Source of the DNA: Lentisphaerota bacterium
GTDB lineage: Bacteria > Verrucomicrobiota > Kiritimatiellia > UBA8416 > JAIOPI01
Reading direction: 5' to 3'
Length of the DNA stretch: 64,000 nucleotides
Assembly (NCBI GenBank): GCA_021413965.1
Contig: JAIOPI010000033.1
Span: 215,664 to 279,663, forward strand
In this document: positions 35,251-44,527 of the stretch, piece by piece
Position numbering within the stretch: the stretch's first letter is position 1
How the letters are laid out: each line of letters starts with the position of its first letter
Made by a program: the position numbers and the translations under genes
Notes under the pieces: model-generated
What the model was told of the DNA's origin: nothing
What the model saw: the letters and a program-made list of their open reading frames with translations, nothing else
Database searches by the model: none

Positions 35251-36621
35251 CTGCAAGCCGAAGGCACATTCAAGCGGATCCGCTACCTCGAACGCATCAC
35301 GCTCGCGGGGTCGCTGTGCATGGTCTACATCCCATGTGTCAGCTCGGCCGTCACCACCGACTTCTTCCGTTCGCTCGGCGCCACCGCCTTCCACTTCGGC
35401 CTACTCAGCGGGCTGCCCATGCTGCTCGTCGCCCTGCAGTTCGTCGGGGCCCACTGGACCAATCACATGCGCCACCGCCGGCCGTGGTTCATGATCCTCG
35501 TGATCGCGGGCCGCCTGCTCTACCTGCCCGTCGCCCTGCTGCCACTCCTGACGACGCTGCCCCCCGCGACACTGCTGGCGCTGCAAATCGGCCTGATCGC
35601 GCTCGGCTGCGCGCTGCAAACCGTGACGTACCCCATGTGGCTGTCCTGGATGAGCGACCTGATCCCGCGGCGCATTTTCAACCGTTACTGGGGACGGCGA
35701 CAGCGCGTCACGATCCTCACGATGACCGCCACCACGCTGGCCATCTCCGCCTTCACCTACCTGATGCATGGCCTCCCCGTGCCCGTGCTGTTCCTGATCC
35801 TGGTGATCGTCGGCTGCACCGCCGGCACGATCGACATCCTGCTCTTCCGCCACGTCCGCGAGCCGCCCAACACGGTGACACACGACCACCCGTGGAAGAC
35901 GCTGCGGGAGCCGCTGCACGACATCAACTACCGCAAGCTCGTGCGATTCCTGTGCCTGTTCTATGGCGTCAGCATGCTGGCCGCGCCGTTCATGCAGATC
36001 TACACGCTCGACGTCTTGCAGGTGCCGCTGTGGATCACCGCCCTGATGTGGTGCACGCCGGGGCTGGGCGCGGCCGCCGTCGCGCCGCTGTGGGGCCGGG
36101 TGGCGGACCGCTTCGGCAACCGGCCGATCCTGCGCCTCTGCGTCATACTCAAGCCGGGCATCCCGCTCGTGTTCCTGCTGGTGACCCCCGACATGGCCGT
36201 GCCCGTCCTGAGCATTGCCTTGATGGCCGACAACATGCTCAACGCCGGCATTGAACAGGCGACCAATGGCTACGTGCTGAAAATGGCGCCGCGCGCCAAC
36301 CGCCCGATGTTCATTGCGGCGACATCGGCGGTGACGGGGCTGGCCTGCGGGTCTGGCGCCATCCTGGGCGGCTGGTTTCTAAAGCATACCGTCGGGTTCG
36401 CACCGCACCTCGCCGGCCGCGACTGGAACCACTACCAGCTGATCTTCCTGATCAGCTTCCTGCTGCGCATCCTGTGCATCCCCCTGCCCGGGCGCATCCA
36501 GGAACCGTCGAGCGCGCCCTCGCGCACCGTCCTGAACCACCTGCTCGGCCTGTTGCCGGAACCCCTGCTCGCCATTCCCGCCGGCCTCTACCGCCGCTTC
36601 CGATCTCCCGAGGACGATTAG
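35251..36621 (+). CDS. MFS transporter with probable CTG start
   Basis: A major facilitator of 456 residues if begun at CTG 35251 (reads LQAEGTFKRIRYLERITLAG then helix 1), or 433 residues from ATG 35320. The upstream stretch clearly encodes the basic pre-helix segment and the first half of TM1, so the ATG would truncate the first helix. About 12 TM segments are present, with WGRVADRFGNRPIL as the inter-domain A-motif. The protein resembles the GPH/sugar-type MFS proteins of PVC bacteria; the substrate is unknown. It follows the SDR gene and may share its transcript. Confidence 0.88.
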   Translation: MQAEGTFKRIRYLERITLAGSLCMVYIPCVSSAVTTDFFRSLGATAFHFGLLSGLPMLLVALQFVGAHWTNHMRHRRPWFMILVIAGRLLYLPVALLPLLTTLPPATLLALQIGLIALGCALQTVTYPMWLSWMSDLIPRRIFNRYWGRRQRVTILTMTATTLAISAFTYLMHGLPVPVLFLILVIVGCTAGTIDILLFRHVREPPNTVTHDHPWKTLREPLHDINYRKLVRFLCLFYGVSMLAAPFMQIYTLDVLQVPLWITALMWCTPGLGAAAVAPLWGRVADRFGNRPILRLCVILKPGIPLVFLLVTPDMAVPVLSIALMADNMLNAGIEQATNGYVLKMAPRANRPMFIAATSAVTGLACGSGAILGGWFLKHTVGFAPHLAGRDWNHYQLIFLISFLLRILCIPLPGRIQEPSSAPSRTVLNHLLGLLPEPLLAIPAGLYRRFRSPEDD

Positions 36622-36691
36622 GCGCCGGCCGGCGCCCCCCTGGCGGCGCGGGCGCTTCCCCTTCTCCACGCGCCTGATCCGGCGCTCCCGG

Positions 36692-39226
36692 TCAGCGCCA
36701 TTCGTGTTTGGGATACTTGCGCTGCAACTCCTGCTTCACCTTGGGATAGTGCTCGCGCCAGAAGGACGGCAGGTCCTGGGTGATCTGCACCGGCCGCTGG
36801 TTCGGGGCAAGAATCTGCACGCAGACCGACAGCCGGCCACGCGCCACGCGCGGCGTCTCCGTGACGCCATACAGCTCCTGGATCCGAACCGCGATGCTCG
36901 GGGGGGCATGGGGCGCATACGTCACGCGCACGCGACGCCCGTTGGACAGCTCCAGGCGCTCGGGCATGTGGCGCTCCACCAGCTGCACGTGCGCGCCATC
37001 GAGCCACGCGCGCACGACGGGCCACACCGGCCGCTGCTTGACATCCTTCGCGCTGTAGACGCCGTGGCAGATCTGCTCAATCAGCGACTGGCGCTCCGAC
37101 TCCCCGATGGACGGGATCTGGAGGTCCGGGCAAACGCCGCTCAGCCCGTTCACCCGCAGAATCCACTGCTCCACCGTGTGGTCCCACTCCTTGAGCACGA
37201 TGCGGCCGGCGAGGACCTCCTTGGCCAGCAGCTCCGCCGCCGCGTCGGCGGGCGGCGGGTCCAGGCGGCGGCGATCCAGGGGGAGATCCCGAAACAGACG
37301 CTGCGATTCGGCGACGACACGGCGATCAACGCTGTCGTATCGCACGGCGACTCCATCGTGCAGCGCGTCGGGGAACATCTCCTCCAGCCATTCGGGACGC
37401 ACGGCCGTGGCCAGCGATAACAGGACATTCAGTTCCTTGCCGCGCTGCTCCACCTCGCGCACGTCGGCGGCGACAATGAGCGGGCTCTTGCGCACCGTGC
37501 TTTCCCGCGCCAGCACCCCCCGCCGTCCGTGCACAAGCTCACAGCGGCGAGTCCCCGGCTCCACGCGCGCCAGGTGATCCGCGAACCCGGCAAGGACGCA
37601 CTGGCCGATGGCGTCTTCGGGCGCCGCATGCGGCACGACGGACAGCCCCTGCTGGCGGGCGATGCGCAGGAAGTGATCCAGCAGCTGTCCCACCTGGCGG
37701 GCCGTCTGGGCGTGGATGCCGAGCCTCTGGCAGGCTTCGAGCTGAAAGCGCTGCTCCTCGGCATAGTGCCAGGCGCGCATGATCATCAGGAAATCGGAGG
37801 ACGACTCCTCGCCCAGCTCATCGGCGCGCGCATCGTCGACACGGCTATCGGTGCGGCGCAGCAGCAGGTCGCGGCCCTGCGTCAAGGCGGCGATGAGGGA
37901 GGCCTCGTAGACGCAGTCGCGCTCGGCGGCGGCAAGCAGCATGCGCGCATAGCGCGGGTGCACGGGAAACGCGAGCATGCGCCTGCCCAGGGCCGTAATC
38001 GGCCCCTCGGCGGCGACCGCGCCCAGATCGACCAGCAACTGCTCGGCGCGCCCGAGCGCCTGGGCGTCCGGCGCCTCAAACCATGGAAAGGCACGCACGT
38101 CGCTGACGCCCTGCGCCTTGAGCATGAGGACCATTTCCGCGAGGTCGACGCGCTTCACCTCGGGCAATTCGTGCGCCGCGCGGTCGCGGTGATCGCGTTC
38201 CGTCCACAGCCGCAGACAGAGACCCGGCGCGGTGCGCCCCGCGCGCCCGGAGCGCTGATCGGCCGAGGCCCGGCTGATTTTCTCGACCAGCAGGGTGTTG
38301 ATGCCGCGTTGCGCGTCGTAGCGGGCCATGCGCGCGAGGCCCGAATCGATCACGAGGCGGATGCCGTCAATGGTCAGGGACGTCTCCGCGACGTTGGTGG
38401 ATATGACAATTTTGCGGCGGTCGTAGCGGGACACGGCGGCATCCTGATCGCGCGGGGACAGTTCGCCGTGCAGGGGCAGGACGACAAAGCCTTTGGCGGC
38501 GGGTGAGGTATTGAAGGCCTGCAACGTGCGGCCGATTTCGTAGGCGCCGGGCATGAAGACCAGCACGTCGCCGCCCGGATCTCCCGCTCGCACCGTCTCT
38601 TCGAAAGCGGCCAGGGCGCTGGCCCACACCGTTTCACGTTCGCCGGGGGGGCGGGGCAGGTAGCGCACGTCGACGGGAAACATCCGCCCGGCTGAAACCA
38701 GGCGGGAGCAGGGCGTCAGGTACTGCTCGAGCGCGGCCCCCGCCAGCGTGGCCGACATCACCAGGATGCGCAGATCGGGGCGGGACTTGCTCTGAATCTG
38801 CAACGCCCGGGCGAGGGTGATGTCACCATACAAATGCCGCTCGTGAAACTCGTCGAACACGATGGCACCGATGCCGCGCAGGGTGGGATTGCTGATGATG
38901 TGCCGCAGCAGGATGCCTTCGGTCACGAACTTGATGCGCGTGCTCGCTGACGACACATCCTCGAAACGGATTTGGTAACCAACCTCACCGCCCAGCCTGG
39001 CGCCGCGTTCGTCGGCCACGCGCGCCGCCAGGAGGCGGGTCGCCAACCGCCGGGGTTGCAGGACCACAATCTGTCCGTCGCACAAGCCGTGATCCAGCAG
39101 CATCTGCGGAATCTGGGTGGACTTGCCCGAGCCCGTAGGCGCTTCCACGACGACACGGTTACCGGCCCCCAACGCGGCGACGAGGGCGCGCTCCAAGTCG
39201 TAGATGGGCAGACGATCGGGTGACAT
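36692..39226 (-). CDS. hrpB: ATP-dependent helicase HrpB
   Basis: An 844-residue DEAH-family RNA helicase-like ATPase. Motifs in order: I APTGSGKST, Ia LQPRRLATR, II DEFHERH (the Phe variant typical of HrpB), III SATLAG, V STNVAETSLTIDG, VI QRSGRAGRTAPG, followed by winged-helix/ratchet (HA2-like) regions and a C-terminal HrpB domain ending in SFWREHYPKVKQELQRKYPKHEW. The length and the C-terminal domain match HrpB. Its cellular role is poorly defined in bacteria. It stands alone, converging with the MFS gene to the left. Confidence 0.95.
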   Translation of the reverse strand: MSPDRLPIYDLERALVAALGAGNRVVVEAPTGSGKSTQIPQMLLDHGLCDGQIVVLQPRRLATRLLAARVADERGARLGGEVGYQIRFEDVSSASTRIKFVTEGILLRHIISNPTLRGIGAIVFDEFHERHLYGDITLARALQIQSKSRPDLRILVMSATLAGAALEQYLTPCSRLVSAGRMFPVDVRYLPRPPGERETVWASALAAFEETVRAGDPGGDVLVFMPGAYEIGRTLQAFNTSPAAKGFVVLPLHGELSPRDQDAAVSRYDRRKIVISTNVAETSLTIDGIRLVIDSGLARMARYDAQRGINTLLVEKISRASADQRSGRAGRTAPGLCLRLWTERDHRDRAAHELPEVKRVDLAEMVLMLKAQGVSDVRAFPWFEAPDAQALGRAEQLLVDLGAVAAEGPITALGRRMLAFPVHPRYARMLLAAAERDCVYEASLIAALTQGRDLLLRRTDSRVDDARADELGEESSSDFLMIMRAWHYAEEQRFQLEACQRLGIHAQTARQVGQLLDHFLRIARQQGLSVVPHAAPEDAIGQCVLAGFADHLARVEPGTRRCELVHGRRGVLARESTVRKSPLIVAADVREVEQRGKELNVLLSLATAVRPEWLEEMFPDALHDGVAVRYDSVDRRVVAESQRLFRDLPLDRRRLDPPPADAAAELLAKEVLAGRIVLKEWDHTVEQWILRVNGLSGVCPDLQIPSIGESERQSLIEQICHGVYSAKDVKQRPVWPVVRAWLDGAHVQLVERHMPERLELSNGRRVRVTYAPHAPPSIAVRIQELYGVTETPRVARGRLSVCVQILAPNQRPVQITQDLPSFWREHYPKVKQELQRKYPKHEWR

Positions 39227-39365
39227 GGCGAGGGATTTGACGCGGAATTGGACGCTTTGGCAAGGCTGGTGATCGGGCGCGCTTTATTGCTGCGCGGACC
39301 GGCGCGGCCCTGCTAGACTCATTGAAACGGTCGAAATCGAGGCCGAATCAGGAGGAAAGTACGCC

Positions 39366-39632
39366 ATGCGTTCATTTATGGTCGTGTTGATTGCGCTGGG
39401 GTTGGTTGGTTTCAGCGCCGGCTGCTCGAGCGACGGGTCAAACGTCCGTACGAAGCAGGGAGCGGTGGGAGGCGCGGCCGCAGGAGCTTTGGCGGGCGCT
39501 ATTATCGGCAATCAGTCTGGCGGGCGATCCTTGCAGGGCGCAGCCATTGGTGGCGCGATCGGCGCCGTCGGCGGTGGCGTGCTCGGCAACTCCATGGACG
39601 AAAAAGAGAACCAGCAGCAAACGGCACCGTGA
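39366..39632 (+). CDS. Glycine-zipper lipoprotein
   Basis: An 88-residue small lipoprotein. A lipoprotein signal peptide ends FSAGC, making Cys20 the lipidated residue. After a short linker there is a Gly/Ala-rich zipper of two hydrophobic hairpin helices (AVGGAAAGALAGAIIGN and IGGAIGAVGGGVLGN), as in OmpA-type glycine-zipper or YMGG proteins that insert into the outer membrane. The C-terminus is polar and Gln-rich. The ribosome-binding site GGAGG at 39351-39355 is strong, and a clear intrinsic terminator follows, so it is probably a highly expressed single-gene unit. Confidence 0.9.
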   Translation: MRSFMVVLIALGLVGFSAGCSSDGSNVRTKQGAVGGAAAGALAGAIIGNQSGGRSLQGAAIGGAIGAVGGGVLGNSMDEKENQQQTAP

Positions 39633-39661
39633 CCACCCTGTCTGACGCTTCGTAAGCGACC

Positions 39662-39696
39662 CGACCACCGGCCAGCGCCGGTGGTCGTTTGTTTTT
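39662..39696 (+). terminator. Intrinsic terminator of the lipoprotein gene
   Basis: A perfect 11-bp stem CGACCACCGGC / GCCGGTGGTCG (39662-39672 and 39677-39687) with loop CAGC is followed by TTTGTTTTT. This is the best intrinsic terminator in the window. The T-tract is on the + strand side only, so it serves the lipoprotein gene rather than the convergent dihydrouridine synthase. Confidence 0.92.
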
Positions 39697-39762
39697 AGGG
39701 CAGGCAAGCCCCCGGCAGGGACAGGGAAAGGGTCGGGGATCCGGTGACAGGCAACAACAGAC

Positions 39763-40923
39763 TCAGCCAGCCGTGGCCAGGGCGCGATCGGCGTGTCGAT
39801 CCATGTCAAACTTGGGATCGAACGAGTCCTCACGGGGGCGGCGATCCGCTTGCTGTTCCGTCACGTAGCGGCGCAGGTCCGGGTCCGTATCGGCCATGCC
39901 TCGGTCAATCAGCATGACGATCTGTTCGGCACTCTGCACCGCGCTCAGGTCCTCGCGCAAGCGGCGCATGCCGCGGAAGCCGGAGACATACCAGAGCAAA
40001 TGCTTGCGGAACCTCGCAATGGCGAAGCTGTCGGCGCCATAGTGCTCACAGTGGTACCGCAGATGACGCAGCAGGACCTCCCGCCATTCCACCAACCGCG
40101 GATGCGGTGAGCCTGGGGCCAGGATCTGCGCAAAAAGCCAGGGATTGCCGAGCGCTCCCCGGCTGACGAGTACGGCATCGCAACCCGTTTCGTCCAGCAT
40201 GCGACGCGCCTGCGAAGGGTCGAAGATGTCGCCATTCCCCGTCACCACCAGGTCGGGGCGACCCTCGGCGCGAGCAGCGGCCACGCCCTCGGCAATCCCG
40301 GCGAAATCCACCGGCACCCCGTAGTGATCCAGACGCGTACGACCGTGTATGGTGATCATGGCCACGCCGGCACCGGCCAGACGACGGACAATATCCACCA
40401 CATTTCGGTTGGCGTGGTCGTAACCAAGACGAATTTTGGCAGAAACCGGCAGATGCGATCGTTCGCACACCAGTCGAGCGGTTCGGCTGACGCGGTCCGG
40501 ATCCTGCAGGATGGCACATCCAGCACCACCGGAGACGATCTTACGGACCGGACACCCCATGTTGAGATCCAACGTATCGAACCGCCACGCATTGAGCACC
40601 CCGGCGGCCTCGGCAACCGACTCCGCCGTCGGTCCTGTCAATTGTACGCCCAAGATGGGTTCGGCGGCATGTCGCGCCAGCATGAGCTCACGACGCTGGG
40701 ACGCGTGCTGCAGGGTTGACGATAGTAACATCTCCACATAGGTGAGCCCGGCTCCCAGTTCCTGGCAAATCCGGCGAAACGGCGCATCACTGACGCCTGC
40801 CAGCGGGGACAGGAGAACGCGATTGGGCACCACCAGGCCGCCAATTCGCAATGGCTGTTTGAAAGGGTTGGAGGATGGCGCGTCAGGTTGCATGGGGGCG
40901 CTAACGTAGCGATCCTTGGCCAC
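39763..40923 (-). CDS. dusB: tRNA-dihydrouridine synthase (DusB/NifR3 type)
   Basis: A 386-residue FMN-dependent enzyme reducing uridine to dihydrouridine in tRNA D-loops. The FMN-barrel opening LLSPLAGVSDAPFR, the catalytic Cys in LNMGCPVRKIVSGGAG, the Lys in VSAKIRLG, HGRTR and the FMN phosphate loop (VTGNGDIFD, VSRGALGNPWLF) are present. The combination NMGCP plus GGAG...ILQDP is most like DusB/NifR3. GTG 40923 is the longest start; ATG 40893 would remove ten residues. Neither has a clear ribosome-binding site. Confidence 0.94.
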   Translation of the reverse strand: MAKDRYVSAPMQPDAPSSNPFKQPLRIGGLVVPNRVLLSPLAGVSDAPFRRICQELGAGLTYVEMLLSSTLQHASQRRELMLARHAAEPILGVQLTGPTAESVAEAAGVLNAWRFDTLDLNMGCPVRKIVSGGAGCAILQDPDRVSRTARLVCERSHLPVSAKIRLGYDHANRNVVDIVRRLAGAGVAMITIHGRTRLDHYGVPVDFAGIAEGVAAARAEGRPDLVVTGNGDIFDPSQARRMLDETGCDAVLVSRGALGNPWLFAQILAPGSPHPRLVEWREVLLRHLRYHCEHYGADSFAIARFRKHLLWYVSGFRGMRRLREDLSAVQSAEQIVMLIDRGMADTDPDLRRYVTEQQADRRPREDSFDPKFDMDRHADRALATAG

Positions 40924-41080
40924 TCTGGCAAGGTGTGGATCGTGGCGGTTTGGGCAAGCGCGCCTTCAGGCCAGACATCCTGCTTCAAGCCATCACGCGC
41001 ATCCGCAAGCTAATCCGCTATCCAACAGACAGTTACGCTGACTCTCTTTTCGCGTGCCGCCCACGAGATGGCGTCGTAGC

Positions 41081-42265
41081 ATGCCGTTGGCGATGCATGA
41101 TTCTGACCCAGCGTTCGGACGGTTGTTGTCGCTATTGTCGCCCCGCACGAGCACGGACATGGTGCGGGCGCTCGTCGGCGCCACGGCAGATTGGGATGCG
41201 ATGTTGCGCGTCGCCACAGCCCACCGCGTGGCACCCATGCTGCTGAGCACGTTGCGCGCGCATCAGGCGCTGGATCGTTTGCCCGTCACCATTCGGAGGC
41301 CGTTGGAGCAGCAGTATGTGGCCGCGGCGGCACGAGGGACCCGACTGCAGACCGAGTTGTTGCGCATCCTGCGGCGCCTCGCCGAACTCAACATCGAGAC
41401 GCTGCCCGTCCGCGGGCCATCCCTGGCGCTTCAACTTTACCCCGACCCCGTAGGGCGACAGTCGGACGATCTGGACCTGCTCGTCCGGCGCGAGGACTTG
41501 CCCCGCGCCAAGGCCGCCCTGCAGGTTGACGGCTACGCCCCCGTCGAGCCGGTTCCCCCCGCCATCGAAGCACTCCGCCTTGCCGCCGGTGGCGCGTGCG
41601 TCCTCCAACAGGCCGGCTCCTCCCTGCAGGTTGACCTCGCCTGGACCCTGTTCCCGCGCCATTTCGCCCGTCCCTTGACGCTGGAAGATCTGACCGCTCA
41701 CCGCCGGATTCACCGCATCGACGACCAACCGGTCGCCACCCTGGATCATGAATCCTGGCTGATTCTACTGTGCGCGCATGGCGCCAAGCATCTCTGGTCG
41801 CGCCACGCCTGGACGCTGGACGTCGCCATGCTGATGGCCCGATACCACGACTGGCAATGGGACGCGGTGCTGCATCGCGCGCAGTCGCTCGGCTTTGCGC
41901 GCATGCTCCTCCTGGGACTGGCCTGGAATCAGCAGACCTGTGGCACCCCCCTGCCGGACAGGATCACCGCGGCCATCGCGCGCGACGCCATAGTGGCCCG
42001 CCTCTGCCACGTGCTGACAGACAACTTCGAGCGAGATCCGACCTGGTTTCCCGGCGATGATTGGAATCGCGCGAAGTTTCAGTACCAGGTGCGCGAGCGC
42101 GGGCGTGATCGCTGGCGCTACGTGTGGCGCCGGGCGCTGATGCCCACGCCCAACGACTGGCGCACGTGCCCGCTCCCCGCCAGCCTCTGGCCACTCTACA
42201 TGGTCCTGCGGCCCCTGCGACTGGCAACCCGCACGGCTCGCCGCCGCTTGCGACCTTCGACTTGA
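41081..42265 (+). CDS. Nucleotidyltransferase-fold protein (NTP_transf_5 type)
   Basis: A 394-residue protein of the uncharacterised nucleotidyltransferase family common beside exosortase and exopolysaccharide loci. The fold is seen in LPVRGPSLALQLYPDP followed by RQSDDLDLLVRREDL (residues about 127-140), where the Asp-x-Asp pair would bind metal-NTP. A His-rich middle (LCAHGAKHLWSRHAW) and a basic C-terminus follow. The nucleotide and acceptor are unknown. ATG 41081 is chosen; GTG 41054 and ATG 41093 are alternatives. It converges on the exopolysaccharide operon with a 40-nt gap. Confidence 0.82.
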   Translation: MPLAMHDSDPAFGRLLSLLSPRTSTDMVRALVGATADWDAMLRVATAHRVAPMLLSTLRAHQALDRLPVTIRRPLEQQYVAAAARGTRLQTELLRILRRLAELNIETLPVRGPSLALQLYPDPVGRQSDDLDLLVRREDLPRAKAALQVDGYAPVEPVPPAIEALRLAAGGACVLQQAGSSLQVDLAWTLFPRHFARPLTLEDLTAHRRIHRIDDQPVATLDHESWLILLCAHGAKHLWSRHAWTLDVAMLMARYHDWQWDAVLHRAQSLGFARMLLLGLAWNQQTCGTPLPDRITAAIARDAIVARLCHVLTDNFERDPTWFPGDDWNRAKFQYQVRERGRDRWRYVWRRALMPTPNDWRTCPLPASLWPLYMVLRPLRLATRTARRRLRPST

Positions 42266-42305
42266 ACGCCTGCGCCATTCCCCACCACGGCACACGCATC
42301 GCGGA

Positions 42306-43082
42306 TCACGACCTGGCAGCCGATGTCGACGCCGCCGATGCCCGCCCCGGCCGCCAGCGAAGGGTGGCCAGGGCGAGAGCCAACACCATGAGCGAGACAC
42401 AGCGCAGGTTGCGCTTCAGCGTCTGGGACCCGCCCGTCAACATGCGAAAGGCCCATTCCATGCCCAGCTTGCGAATCCACAGCGGCGCCCAAAGCTTCGT
42501 CCCGGCATGAAAATCAAACGCGGCGCCAACCCCAAGCATCAGCGGAACCTCGGCGCGCCCTCGCTGTGCGGCCATCCACAGCTCCTGCTTGGGGGCCCCG
42601 AGCCCAACCCACAGCACGTCGGGTTTGGCCTCCGCGACACGCCGCAAGATGTCGTCGTTGTCCATGTCCGCGAGTGCCCGGTACGGCGGACTGTACAGCC
42701 CCGCCACGTGCAGGTCGGGAATCTCCGCCTGCAGATGTGCAACCAGCCGCTCCGCGACGCCGGGTCCGCCCCCCAGGAAAAAGTGGCGCAGCCCGGCTTT
42801 CACCCCGTGCGCGCAGAGCGCCGGCATCACCATCGGCCCCGGCACCCGCTTCGGCACGCGCATGCCCCGCAGGCGGGCAAACAGGAGCACGGAGACGCCA
42901 TCCGCAAGCACCAGCGACGCGTCCTGGATCGCCGCACTGACGGCGGGACTCCGCCACGCGCTGGTGAACAAGTTTGCCTCGCAGAAGCAGGCGTAATGCC
43001 GCTTGCCCGAAGCCGCCAGTTCCTCAAGGCGTTGCACGGTCTCACGCAAGCCACAGGTCGCGAATGTGATATCAGGCAGCAT
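42306..43082 (-). CDS. WecG/TagA/CpsF-family glycosyltransferase
   Basis: A 258-residue GT26 enzyme. The hallmark VLWVGLGAPKQELWM is present, with LADGVSVLLFARL and MLGVGAAFDFHAGT before and after. Family members add the second sugar, often ManNAc(A), to undecaprenyl-diphosphate-linked GlcNAc. It is the last gene of the leftward exopolysaccharide run and would act on the lipid carrier in the cytoplasm. ATG 43082 follows GGGTGC; the extra frame to 43154 overlaps the upstream gene region. No initiating phosphoglycosyltransferase is found in the window. Confidence 0.93.
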   Translation of the reverse strand: MLPDITFATCGLRETVQRLEELAASGKRHYACFCEANLFTSAWRSPAVSAAIQDASLVLADGVSVLLFARLRGMRVPKRVPGPMVMPALCAHGVKAGLRHFFLGGGPGVAERLVAHLQAEIPDLHVAGLYSPPYRALADMDNDDILRRVAEAKPDVLWVGLGAPKQELWMAAQRGRAEVPLMLGVGAAFDFHAGTKLWAPLWIRKLGMEWAFRMLTGGSQTLKRNLRCVSLMVLALALATLRWRPGRASAASTSAARS

Positions 43083-43123
43083 GTCAGCACCCTTGTGGCA
43101 CAGCCCCGAAACGGGACGCAGGA

Positions 43124-44338
43124 TCACGCGGTCGGCACCGCCACGGATTCGCAATCGGGCTCAAGCGTGTCCACGGCGATGGCCGGCTGACGCGCAAGCC
43201 GGAAGACTCGCTCATACGCGGCATACACGCGATCAGCGCTGTAGGCGGTGGCGACTTTGCGGTGTGCGGCGGCACCCATGTCGGCGCAGCGGGCCGGATG
43301 ACCGTGGAGATCGCCCAGGAGGCGCGCGGCGGCAGGCACGTCGCCGGCGGGATACAACAGGCCGGTCTGCCCGTGATCCACGATTTCGGACATGCCGCCA
43401 AGATCGGCCGCCAGCACGGGCTTCCCTGCCGCCATCGCTTCCAACACCGCGTTGGGAAAGCCCTCGAACCAGCGGTTGCACGAGACCATCACGCGCGTGC
43501 GCCCGAGCACCTCGCCCAGCGCCGCCCGGTCGAGATGCCCCAGCATGCGCACGTTGGCGGGAAGTTCCCGCAGCAGGGCGCGGGCCGAATCCTTCACCGC
43601 CCCTGCAACAACGAAGGGCAGACCCGGGAACTGCCGCGCCAGCGCCAAAAAATCGGCAATCCCTTTCTCGGGCGCCACGCGCCCCATGAACGTCACCCAG
43701 TCCCCGGCGAAGGGCACGGATGTGCCGGCGGCGACATGGTTGGGGATGACGGCCAGGCGACTTTCGGGAATGCCGTTGGCGATGAAGCGCTGCTTCTGAA
43801 ATTCCGTCAGCACGACAAACACGTCGACCCGGTCGAGGATGCGTCGCCCGAGGCGCGCGGTGGCATTGCGCAAGGCATAACCGGTGCTCTTGGCGAGGCT
43901 GCCTTCACAGTTTTTCAGGACGCACCACACTTCGCGCCCCGGCCCCAGGCACCGCTCGCAAACGGTCCCTCCGCTCAGGTGAAGGCCCGTGGGGCAGAAG
44001 AGCCGGTAATTGCTGCAGCGCATGACCACCGGCACACCGTGAGCGCGGCAGGCCTGCAGGATGCTGGGCGAAAGAAACGGGTAGAGATTCTGAACGAGGA
44101 CCGCGTCCGGCTGGGCGTCGGCCAGCGTACGCGCCATGTGCCGACCGGCGGCCGGGTTCTCGATTCCCGCCAAGGCCGCACCGGCCTTTTTCAGTAGCGA
44201 CGTGCCGATGGTGGAGGAACTCCGCCTGAACCGGGACACGCGGTTCCCGCGCTCGACAAGGAGGGCTTCAATCGACGCCAGCGCCTGTTCTTCCCCGCTG
44301 GGGCGACCATATTCGTTGTGCGCGATCAGCAGATGCAT
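43124..44338 (-). CDS. Glycosyltransferase family 4
   Basis: A 404-residue GT-B enzyme of the exopolysaccharide operon. The N-terminal domain opens HLLIAHNEYGRPSGEEQ; the donor-binding domain has FMGRVAPEKGI and the C-terminal EGFPNAVLEAMAAGKPV with the catalytic-site Glu pair spacing typical of retaining GT4. A Cys cluster in the middle (RCSNYRLFCPTG, CERCLGPG, CVLKNC) is seen in many GT4 proteins of this type and may bind a metal. ATG 44338 or 44347 could be the start. A 189-nt gap separates it from the polymerase gene upstream. Confidence 0.92.
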   Translation of the reverse strand: MHLLIAHNEYGRPSGEEQALASIEALLVERGNRVSRFRRSSSTIGTSLLKKAGAALAGIENPAAGRHMARTLADAQPDAVLVQNLYPFLSPSILQACRAHGVPVVMRCSNYRLFCPTGLHLSGGTVCERCLGPGREVWCVLKNCEGSLAKSTGYALRNATARLGRRILDRVDVFVVLTEFQKQRFIANGIPESRLAVIPNHVAAGTSVPFAGDWVTFMGRVAPEKGIADFLALARQFPGLPFVVAGAVKDSARALLRELPANVRMLGHLDRAALGEVLGRTRVMVSCNRWFEGFPNAVLEAMAAGKPVLAADLGGMSEIVDHGQTGLLYPAGDVPAAARLLGDLHGHPARCADMGAAAHRKVATAYSADRVYAAYERVFRLARQPAIAVDTLEPDCESVAVPTA

Positions 44339-44527
44339 CGGCGGCATACACCAGAGGCAAGTTGCCGTCATCAGGCACGGCGCCCACGAGGACCTCATGC
44401 CGCGCCCCCTCCAGCGCAGCGCCGCGATACTACCGACACGTCCCGCCGGACGCAAGCGGTCAGGTGGCAAAAGCGCTTTCCCCTCAGGGGCGAAGGGGAC
44501 GCAACGGAAACTCGCGCGACCTGGCCC

